From Candidatus Kapaibacterium sp. (GTDB lineage Bacteria; Bacteroidota; Ignavibacteria; Kapaibacteriales; UBA4661), in assembly GCA_025055035.1 (NCBI GenBank), contig JANWZB010000005.1, positions 1 through 48,894 on the forward strand: DNA of 48,894 nt. Direction: 5' to 3'. How positions within the stretch are numbered: position 1 is the first letter of the stretch; the number at the start of each line of letters is the position of its first letter. A model generated the notes under the pieces. It did not search any database. It saw nothing but the letters and a program-made list of their open reading frames with translations, and was not told where the DNA came from. The position numbers and the translations under genes are program-made. This document shows positions 42,771-48,894 of this stretch, piece by piece.

Positions 42771-42830
42771 CTTTGTGAAGTATTAACGGTTTTCATTTCT
42801 CTCCATTTTCTTTCATAGTCTGCTTGTGTC

Positions 42831-44252
42831 ATGACAAAGCATTCCTCTGCTCGCGAGATTTTGCAGCGTATTAAAGACTTGTATGACATTTCAACGGATG
42901 CAGAGCTTGCAGAATTTTTTGGTATTACCCCCTCTGCGTTGTCGAACTGGAAATATCGCAATACAGTGGATTATCGATTGCTGTTCGAAAAATGTTATGG
43001 CTTTAATTACCACTACATTATCACAGGTGAAGGAGAAAAATACGCGCCCGACGAAGATGAAATCCTTGAAATTCAGCGTGGCAACAAAGACTTGCGCTCT
43101 TTAGTTGTCGATGACGCAAGTGTTGCGCAAAAGAAAGTGCTTATCATCGAAGACCATACGCAGATGCGTCAGCTTATTGAGCGGCATCTGAAGAAAGAGG
43201 GATATGCTGTGCTCGGTGCAGGTGACGGCACACAGGGGCTAGCGCTTGCAAAGGAGCACATACCCGATATCATCATTTCAGACATTGTTATGCCAGGATT
43301 GAGTGGATATGAGGTACTTCGAGAAATTCGCGCTGATTTGCAAACAACGCACATCCCGTTGCTCTTCATTTCAAGTAAAGCGGACTTGGCAGAGATTCGC
43401 CATGCAATGAATCTCGGTGCAGACGATTACCTAACAAAACCTATCCAAATCAAAGAGCTTCTTCAAGCTGTACATGCGCGTCTGCATAAAAGCGCGCTTG
43501 TACAGCGCCAAATGGACTCTGTTCTGCAAAAAATTCGTTCTGGATTTGTTCGTGTGCTGCCCCATGAGTTTCGTACGCCGCTATCAACAATTATTGGCGG
43601 AACAAAGTATATCATTGATTCGTTTGAAAATCTCAGCAAACCGGAAATTCTTGAGCTCCTGAAAATGGTCAATAGCTCAACAAATCATCTGAATCGCTTG
43701 CTCGAAAAGATTTTGCTCTACGCAAAGCTCGAAGCTATTGCTCATGAGGGGGAAGAAGGTCTGGAACAGCTAGGACGGCGCGTTACAGAGAATGCAGGAG
43801 ACGTTATTTCAGATATTGTTCTCGATGTAGCGCAGGAGCATCATCGCATCAAGGATATTGATTTATCCATTGCTGAGGATAGCATTGCTCTGGCTATCAA
43901 TCCTGTGTATCTAACAACGCTAGTAACAGAAATTGTAGAGAATGCAATCAAGTTCTCACAAGCAGGCTCTCCGATTGCTGTAAGCCTAACGCGTGAGAAT
44001 AGCCATGCCGTCCTTACTGTGCGAGATGAAGGACGCGGTATGAGCGCTTCGCAAATTAAGAATATCGGTGCATTTACGCAGTTTGACCGAGAAATGTATG
44101 AGCAGCAAGGTGTTGGCCTAGGATTTTCGATTATTGCACGTATCGTAGATTTATTCAAAGGAAAGTTGCAAATTAAGAGCGAACCAGCACGCGGAACACA
44201 AGTTTCTGTGACACTTGAGGTTGTTCATCTGGCACCAAAACCAAAAAAGTAA
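42831..44252 (+). CDS. Soluble hybrid: repressor-type HTH, receiver, histidine kinase
   Basis: A 473-residue protein with an unusual domain order and no transmembrane segment. Residues 8-70 form a phage CI-repressor-like helix-turn-helix (TDAELAEFFGITPSALSNW, then GFNYHYIITGEGE). Residues 102-218 are a CheY-like receiver with acidic pocket E107/D108, phosphoacceptor D151 in IISDIVMPG and K203 in LTKP. Then a HisKA domain with H245 in LPHEFRTPLS and an HATPase domain with N371 in EIVENAIKFS, DEGRGMS and GVGLGFSI. Sensing, phosphotransfer and possible DNA binding are thus in one chain. The partner and signal are unknown. Confidence 0.88.
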   Translation: MTKHSSAREILQRIKDLYDISTDAELAEFFGITPSALSNWKYRNTVDYRLLFEKCYGFNYHYIITGEGEKYAPDEDEILEIQRGNKDLRSLVVDDASVAQKKVLIIEDHTQMRQLIERHLKKEGYAVLGAGDGTQGLALAKEHIPDIIISDIVMPGLSGYEVLREIRADLQTTHIPLLFISSKADLAEIRHAMNLGADDYLTKPIQIKELLQAVHARLHKSALVQRQMDSVLQKIRSGFVRVLPHEFRTPLSTIIGGTKYIIDSFENLSKPEILELLKMVNSSTNHLNRLLEKILLYAKLEAIAHEGEEGLEQLGRRVTENAGDVISDIVLDVAQEHHRIKDIDLSIAEDSIALAINPVYLTTLVTEIVENAIKFSQAGSPIAVSLTRENSHAVLTVRDEGRGMSASQIKNIGAFTQFDREMYEQQGVGLGFSIIARIVDLFKGKLQIKSEPARGTQVSVTLEVVHLAPKPKK

Positions 44253-44549
44253 ATATGTAGTGCAGAGCGCAGTATGCTCATCGTGCATGACAAAGACGCA
44301 GCTCTCACAGTAAGCTTTTTAAGCTTTTGTTTAATGAGGATATGCGTACCAACGAAACTCTTCTTCGATATCTCCGTTGAACTTAAAGGAGCAATTGAAG
44401 TAAATTGTTCCGATTCTGAGTGCTGGTCGCAGGCAACACAGGATTACTGTAAGACACACGCATGTTAATATACAAAAGAGTACTGATACTAGTGATTCAA
44501 TCCCTACCGTAAACGTTTTATTGAGAAATCAAATCAAAGGGAATATGTC
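44253..44549 (+). other. Intergenic stretch with a weak terminator-like hairpin
   Basis: This 297-base gap holds no convincing gene. At 44312-44326, AAGCTT is repeated around a TTT loop (self-complementary arms 44312-44317 and 44321-44326) and followed by TTGTTTAA, a weak terminator-like element after the kinase gene. A 64-codon frame at 44274 shows no recognisable features. Confidence 0.35.
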
Positions 44550-45395
44550 ATGAGCGCCTTTTCATCGAGCAACTGGGACAAGTATAATATTCGCGACAAG
44601 GATGGTACACACAAGGATACATGGCAAGGACGAATGGCTGAAATGCGTGATATATTGCGGCGTCGCCGCCGCGAACGCTTTGAGCATTACGGAGAGTGGA
44701 GCTACGGGCACCGTACATGGGTTGGTGAGATTATCGGTGAAGTAATAGACAGCATTATTGGTGTAGCATATGCTGCCGCAGGTAGTTCTAAGAAGTACCG
44801 TATACAGCAAACACAACAACCGCCGTTAGTACTTATCGAACGTTATCGCGAAGAAACGTATCGCCGACTTCTGCGCAAGCTTGAGCGTGCGGAGTTGAGA
44901 ATAAAGCGCAGTAAGCGCAACACAGTGCTGTTCTCTGTAATGTCAGCATGTTTTACGGTAGGTATGCTTGCTTCTAATATTGAGTTTGGTGCTCCCGCGC
45001 TTATTTGTGCTGGAATTGCTACTATGTTTGCATATAGTGCACGCGAGCATCGCAAAGAATACAATCGCCTCCAAAGCGAAAAACGTGAACTTCTTGTTCT
45101 CAGCTCTTCATCGCCAGCAAGTCTTGGTGGTGCAACAATATCAGACTACAATGTTCAGCTTGAGAAGGCTATTCTGCGATATGCATATCAGAACCAAGGG
45201 AAAGTGTACCCAGAACTGTTCGTCATAGAATCCGAATTTTCCCTCGCCGAAGTAGAGCATTATCTCCAGCACGCAGTGGATAAACGCATTGCTACCATCG
45301 AGCTCGACAGTAATGGGCGTAGCGTTTATTACTTCAGCCGCCTTGATATGTCAGATCCTTATGCATCAGTTGAGCAGGGCATTCACCCAACCTAA
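44550..45395 (+). CDS. Membrane protein of unknown function with two central helices
   Basis: A 281-residue protein I do not recognise. The N-terminal 110 residues are basic and helical, with an arginine run (ILRRRRRERFEHYGEW) and a glycine-containing apolar patch EIIGEVIDSIIGVAYAAAG. Residues about 125-165 form two adjacent transmembrane helices (NTVLFSVMSACFTVGMLAS and FGAPALICAGIATMFAYS). The cytoplasmic C-terminus has a winged-helix-like pattern (LEKAILRYAYQNQGKVYPELFVIES, then FSLAEVEHYLQHAVDKRIA), which suggests a small wHTH-like module. It stands alone, 298 bases after the kinase gene. Confidence 0.7.
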   Translation: MSAFSSSNWDKYNIRDKDGTHKDTWQGRMAEMRDILRRRRRERFEHYGEWSYGHRTWVGEIIGEVIDSIIGVAYAAAGSSKKYRIQQTQQPPLVLIERYREETYRRLLRKLERAELRIKRSKRNTVLFSVMSACFTVGMLASNIEFGAPALICAGIATMFAYSAREHRKEYNRLQSEKRELLVLSSSSPASLGGATISDYNVQLEKAILRYAYQNQGKVYPELFVIESEFSLAEVEHYLQHAVDKRIATIELDSNGRSVYYFSRLDMSDPYASVEQGIHPT

Positions 45396-45561
45396 ACCTC
45401 TCTGAAGCAGATATACTAGGAAGTGCCTACGTAGTTCTTGGAGAGGAGAGCAAAGTACAGAGATAATGTGCAGATACCTATTGAGAATCGATGTGATGAA
45501 AAAATGAACGTGTATTGATAGCTTGCTCAAGCTCCATTGTATTAATGATGTACCTTACACT

Positions 45562-46776
45562 ATGACAACACACCCACTATTCAATAGCATTACAGAAGCA
45601 ATTGAAGACTTGCGCAGAGGTAAAATGATTATTGTGGTTGATGATGAAGACCGTGAGAACGAAGGTGATTTGATTTGTGCTGCTGAGTTATGTACCCCTG
45701 ATATAATCAATTTTATGGCGACACAAGGGCGAGGGCTGATATGTGTAGCGATAACCCCAGAGCGTGCACAGGAACTTGAGCTAGATATAATGGTACGTTC
45801 AAATACAGCATTACACGGTACCAAATTTACTGTTTCAGTAGACTATCTGCATAACACCAGTTCAGGAATTTCGGCATTCGACCGCGCTGCTACGGTGCGT
45901 GCGCTTGCCGATCCTTCCACAAAACCTTCAGACTTGGGACGACCCGGACACATTTTCCCGCTGGTAGCTGTTGCAGAAGGTGTCCTGCGACGTGCTGGTC
46001 ATACCGAAGCAACAGTAGACTTGATGCGCCTTGCAGGGCTGCGACCGTGTGGAGTGCTTTGTGAAATACTCGATGATGACGGTACAATGAAGCGGCGCGA
46101 TGCACTCATTGCCTTTGCACAGCAGTACTCGATGAAAATTATTACGGTGAAAGATCTGATAGCGTATCGCTTTCGCACAGACCGTTTAGTGCAGAAGATT
46201 GCTGAAGCAGAGCTCCCAACAGAGCTGGGAGAGTTTAAGATTGTAGGCTATCAGAATATCATCGATGGCAAGGAGCACGTTGCTCTTGTCAAAGGAACAT
46301 GGGAGCTGCATGAAGCAGTACTTGTACGTGTGCATTCCGAATGTCTTACGGGTGATGTGTTCCACTCCTTGCGCTGCGATTGTGGACTGCAACTTGCAGT
46401 GGCAATGAAGTACATTAACGATGTGGGTAAAGGGGTGCTGCTGTACATGCGTCAAGAGGGGCGTGGTATCGGCTTGCTTAATAAAATTCGTGCCTATGCA
46501 TTGCAGGAACAAGGAATGGATACAGTGCAAGCAAATGAAGCATTAGGATTCAAGCCCGATGCACGAGATTATGGTATTGGTGCACAGATTCTTGTGGATA
46601 TAGGGGTGCGAAAGATGCGGCTGCTTACAAACAATCCAACAAAACGCGTCGGTATTGAAAGTTATGGACTGGAGGTAGTTGAACGTGTGCCTATCCAAGT
46701 CCCTCACAACGAACGGAACGTCGACTATCTGCGCACAAAAAAAACGAAACTAGGACATCTGCTAGAGCTGCTGTGA
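45562..46776 (+). CDS. ribBA: Bifunctional riboflavin enzyme RibBA
   Basis: A 404-residue fusion. Residues 1-200 are 3,4-dihydroxy-2-butanone 4-phosphate synthase ([14 protein letters not shown], then [16 protein letters not shown] and [13 protein letters not shown]). Residues 205-400 are GTP cyclohydrolase II with its three zinc cysteines in [18 protein letters not shown] and [13 protein letters not shown]. Both active sites look intact. ATG 45562 begins the RibB domain. I saw no FMN riboswitch in the 166 bases upstream. An intrinsic terminator follows at 46850-46888. Confidence 0.96.
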   Translation: MTTHPLFNSITEAIEDLRRGKMIIVVDDEDRENEGDLICAAELCTPDIINFMATQGRGLICVAITPERAQELELDIMVRSNTALHGTKFTVSVDYLHNTSSGISAFDRAATVRALADPSTKPSDLGRPGHIFPLVAVAEGVLRRAGHTEATVDLMRLAGLRPCGVLCEILDDDGTMKRRDALIAFAQQYSMKIITVKDLIAYRFRTDRLVQKIAEAELPTELGEFKIVGYQNIIDGKEHVALVKGTWELHEAVLVRVHSECLTGDVFHSLRCDCGLQLAVAMKYINDVGKGVLLYMRQEGRGIGLLNKIRAYALQEQGMDTVQANEALGFKPDARDYGIGAQILVDIGVRKMRLLTNNPTKRVGIESYGLEVVERVPIQVPHNERNVDYLRTKKTKLGHLLELL

Positions 46777-46849
46777 AAAATCGAGTGTGTACAAATTCCT
46801 GTTGGTGGAAAGAGCCTTCTTTTGTATATTTGGAGCTCCTGTAAGACTC

Positions 46850-46888
46850 GAAGCCATTGCCTTGCGCGGTTATGGCTTCTGTTTTTTT
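46850..46888 (+). terminator. Intrinsic terminator after ribBA
   Basis: Stem GAAGCCAT (46850-46857) pairs with ATGGCTTC (46872-46879), and is followed at once by TG and a run of seven T (46882-46888). It lies 73 bases after the ribBA stop and about 110 bases before greA, so it should separate the two transcripts. Confidence 0.85.
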
Positions 46889-47001
46889 GTGCATTGTGAT
46901 AATAATAGTGCTTACACTACCTCGCTCATAGCCCATTTTCTGTGAATGAGCAGGCAAACGTTCTTCATGATTTTTTCCACGAGACTTCCCGCTTGCTGTC
47001 T

Positions 47002-47478
47002 ATGAGTACACAACCGATATACCTAAGTAAGGAGCGCCTTGCCGAACTAGAAGCAGAGCTCAATGAGCTTGTAACGAAAGGTCGTGCAGAGATTGCGCGA
47101 AAAATCGCCGAAGCGCGCTCGCATGGAGATTTGCGAGAAAACAGTGACTATGATGCTGCTAAAGAAGAGCAAGGACTTTTGGAACTCCGCATCAGTAAAA
47201 TTCAAGCAACACTAAGCCGTGCTCGCACTGTGGAGCCGGGAGACTATCCGGCTGATAAGGTCTATATTCTTGCGAAAGTCAAACTCAAGAACAAAAAAAC
47301 AGATACAATTGTTGAGTATATACTCGTCAGTGAAGAAGAGGCAGACTTTGAGAAGAACAAGATTGCAGTCAATTCGCCGTTGGGGCGTGCTTTGCTTGGT
47401 AAGGCAGTTGGAGACATTGCTACTGTGAAAGTTCCAGCAGGTGTTACTGAGTACGAAATTCTAGCAATTTCGCGTTAG
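47002..47478 (+). CDS. greA: Transcription elongation factor GreA
   Basis: A 158-residue GreA, the usual length. The N-terminal coiled coil contains RLAELEAELNELVTKGRAE and the DLRENSDYDAAKEEQ motif with the acidic tip that stimulates RNA cleavage by stalled RNA polymerase. The C-terminal FKBP-like domain has NSPLGRALLGKAVGD and a VPAGVTEYEILAI ending. ATG 47002 begins this standard form; an in-frame ATG at 46942 adds 20 residues without family support. Confidence 0.96.
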   Translation: MSTQPIYLSKERLAELEAELNELVTKGRAEIARKIAEARSHGDLRENSDYDAAKEEQGLLELRISKIQATLSRARTVEPGDYPADKVYILAKVKLKNKKTDTIVEYILVSEEEADFEKNKIAVNSPLGRALLGKAVGDIATVKVPAGVTEYEILAISR

Positions 47479-47581
47479 GATACTTGGTACTGAACACACA
47501 TGCGGAAGTATACGACCTTGTGATGGGACACGTATTGAATATGTGGGCGAGTGTTGCAAATATGCCTAGTGGAGGGATGCC

Positions 47582-48277
47582 ATGATGACACGCCCATATT
47601 TCACATTTACTGACGGCTCAATGCTGGAAGCTGGGACGGTGTACGGGATTGGGAAAAACTATGCCGCACATGCTCGCGAAATGGGTGGCGATGTTCCTGA
47701 AGCGCCTATGGTATTTATAAAGCCACCTGCAGCACTTCTGCCCGATGGAGGTATTGTAGTGCGCCCGGCATTTTCTCATAATCTTCACCATGAGGTTGAG
47801 ATGGTCGTTGTGATTGGTGAGGACTGTGCTGACGTGCCAGCATGCGATGCGCAAAGCGTGATAGCAGGATATGGCGTTGGGCTTGATATGACGCTGCGCG
47901 ATGTTCAGCATGCAGCGAAGCAAGCAGGAGCGCCGTGGGCGGTAGCGAAGGGATTTCGTACATCGGCACCTGTATCGCGTATTCTCCCTGCATCGCTTTT
48001 TACGCATATTCCAGACTTTGAGTTTGAGGTATCGGTCAATAACTCCGTACGCCAGAAAAGCACGACAGTGTTGATGGAGCACAATGTAGCATCATTGATT
48101 GCGTACTTATCCACAGTATTTACCTTGCGCAAGGGCGATTGTATCTTTACGGGTACGCCCGAAGGAGTAGGGGAAGTCATCGGTGGAGATGTGCTTACTG
48201 CAAGCATGAAGCCATGCGAAGAGACTCTTGCTGGTGTACATATGCTGACGCTCTCGGTTCGTGTAGCTGCACTGTAG
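47582..48277 (+). CDS. Fumarylacetoacetate hydrolase-family protein
   Basis: A 231-residue single-domain FAH-family protein, which usually hydrolyses or decarboxylates acylpyruvate-type substrates with one divalent metal. Metal ligands appear in LHHEVEMVVV (E71, E73) and D102 in GVGLDMTLRDVQ; TGTPEGVGEV closes the active site. A GGAGGG motif (47571-47576) precedes tandem ATGs at 47582 and 47585, and either can be used. It lies far from the catabolic island, so a housekeeping role such as oxaloacetate or acylpyruvate clean-up is possible. Confidence 0.88.
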   Translation: MMTRPYFTFTDGSMLEAGTVYGIGKNYAAHAREMGGDVPEAPMVFIKPPAALLPDGGIVVRPAFSHNLHHEVEMVVVIGEDCADVPACDAQSVIAGYGVGLDMTLRDVQHAAKQAGAPWAVAKGFRTSAPVSRILPASLFTHIPDFEFEVSVNNSVRQKSTTVLMEHNVASLIAYLSTVFTLRKGDCIFTGTPEGVGEVIGGDVLTASMKPCEETLAGVHMLTLSVRVAAL

Positions 48278-48330
48278 ACTCTGCCTAGTGTCTGTTTCTC
48301 ACGTTCTTAGTCTATTGAAGCACATACGGT

Positions 48331-48894
48331 ATGACACAGATTCTCGATGGAAAGGCTATTGCACACGCAGTGCGCAGCGAGCTTGCCCAAAAAGTACAGG
48401 AGCTTCAACGCACGCAAGGTGTGCGGCCCGGGCTTGCAGTGCTGTTGATTGGCGATAACCCTGCTTCACGTGTGTACGTACAGTCGAAAGTTAAAGCCTG
48501 TGAAGAGCTTGGATTCTATTCGATTGTTGTTACAAAGCCATCGACAATACAGGAGTCTGAGGTATTAGAGTACATTCACTCGTGGAATGCGAATCCTCAA
48601 ATTCACGGCATTTTAGTTCAATTGCCACTCCCACAGCATATCGATGAACATCGCGTTCTATTAAGCATACACCCATCGAAAGATGTTGATGGATTTCACC
48701 CAGAGAACGTTGGGCGCTTAGTTGCTGGACTGCCCTGCTATGTGCCATGTACACCAGCAGGGGTTATGGAAATTCTCAAACGCTCACAGATTGATATCCG
48801 CGGAAAACATGCTGTTGTCGTAGGACGAAGTAATATTGTAGGCAAGCCAATGGCAAACTTGTTATATCAGAAAGCACCGTATGCAAATGCTATT
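48331..48894 (+). CDS. folD: Methylenetetrahydrofolate dehydrogenase/cyclohydrolase FolD, cut by window end
   Basis: The first 188 codons of FolD, which interconverts methylene- and formyl-tetrahydrofolate. Visible are the N-terminal TQILDGKAIAHAVRSEL, the catalytic YVQSKVKACEELGF, HGILVQLPLPQHI, DVDGFHPENVGRL and TPAGVMEIL, then the nucleotide-binding VVVGRSNIVGKPMANLL. The frame is open to the last base, so the remaining third lies outside the window. Confidence 0.96.
   Translation, partial: MTQILDGKAIAHAVRSELAQKVQELQRTQGVRPGLAVLLIGDNPASRVYVQSKVKACEELGFYSIVVTKPSTIQESEVLEYIHSWNANPQIHGILVQLPLPQHIDEHRVLLSIHPSKDVDGFHPENVGRLVAGLPCYVPCTPAGVMEILKRSQIDIRGKHAVVVGRSNIVGKPMANLLYQKAPYANAI

Larger units (their letters stand above)
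42276..42830. other. Gene-free 555-base region with inverted repeats and a possible promoter
   Basis: The stretch lies between two divergent genes. A 67-codon open frame at 42323-42526 exists but has odd composition and overlaps the inverted repeats, so I do not call it a gene. A TATAAT box at 42704-42709, a 9-base direct repeat CTTGTTTAG (42711-42719 and 42728-42736) and a palindrome at 42758-42770 sit before the kinase gene. No tRNA or known riboswitch pattern was recognised. Confidence 0.6.

Noticed and set aside
44274-44468. 64-codon plus-strand open frame after the kinase gene
   Set aside because: No ribosome site, no recognisable features, and it crosses the terminator-like hairpin.
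45396-45561. FMN riboswitch upstream of ribBA
   Set aside because: The conserved RFN-element blocks are not present in the 166 bases before the start; only an unconvincing CCTCTC/GAGAGG pairing is seen.

Overview
This window looks like chromosomal DNA of a free-living heterotrophic bacterium of the Bacteroidota/Chlorobiota (FCB) group. The main evidence is a SusC/SusD outer-membrane uptake pair together with ordinary bacterial housekeeping genes (mutS, pdxA, nnr, ribBA, greA, folD). Several genes carry clear Shine-Dalgarno motifs (before the AraC gene, the first VOC gene and susC). That is unusual for classical Bacteroidia and fits better with early-branching lineages such as Kapabacteria or Ignavibacteria. 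This placement is an inference. I saw no transposase, integrase, CRISPR array, tRNA or rRNA.

Positions 211-35484 form one large catabolic island. An AraC-type regulator (211-1095) is followed by a plus-strand arm of about 22 kb (1284-23600): HMG-CoA-lyase-like enzyme, VOC protein, FAD oxidoreductase, MFS carrier, nitrilase-family amidase, methyltransferase, a small unknown protein, SnoaL-like protein, class III CoA-transferase, aconitase-type hydratase pair 1 (LeuC/LeuD-like), two proteins with CpeT-like or calycin-like features, aconitase-type pair 2, HpcH/HpaI aldolase, HapK/RedY-like protein, SDR, HyuA/HyuB-type ATP-dependent lactam hydrolase, a DUF1838-like protein and an aldehyde dehydrogenase. 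A convergent minus-strand arm (35484 down to 23620) encodes a cyclic amidohydrolase (hydantoinase type), an exported VOC protein, an exported amine oxidase-type flavoenzyme, an exported CpcT/CpeT-like protein, SusC, SusD, an exported DUF1838 protein and a medium-chain alkene reductase.

Taken together, the island reads as capture and uptake (SusC/D, MFS), modification outside the cytoplasm (flavin oxidase, VOC, CpeT-like and DUF1838 proteins), opening of lactam or imide rings (HyuA/B, hydantoinase), amide removal (nitrilase family), hydration of substituted maleate-like acids (two aconitase-type hydratases), CoA activation and C-C cleavage (CoA-transferase, HMG-CoA-lyase-like enzyme, HpcH aldolase). 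Three or four of its proteins belong to, or resemble, families otherwise known from bilin or prodigiosin biology. My working hypothesis is a pathway for breakdown of a cyclic-amide compound, possibly a linear tetrapyrrole or its maleimide fragments. The substrate is not proven by the sequence.

Positions 35758-48894 are ordinary genome: mutS, then pdxA and nnr on the minus strand, a transglutaminase-like secreted protein that lacks its catalytic cysteine, a 555-base gene-free stretch with interleaved inverted repeats and a palindrome, an unusual soluble HTH-receiver-histidine kinase fusion, a two-helix membrane protein, ribBA, greA, a fumarylacetoacetate-hydrolase-family protein and the first 188 codons of folD, cut by the window end.
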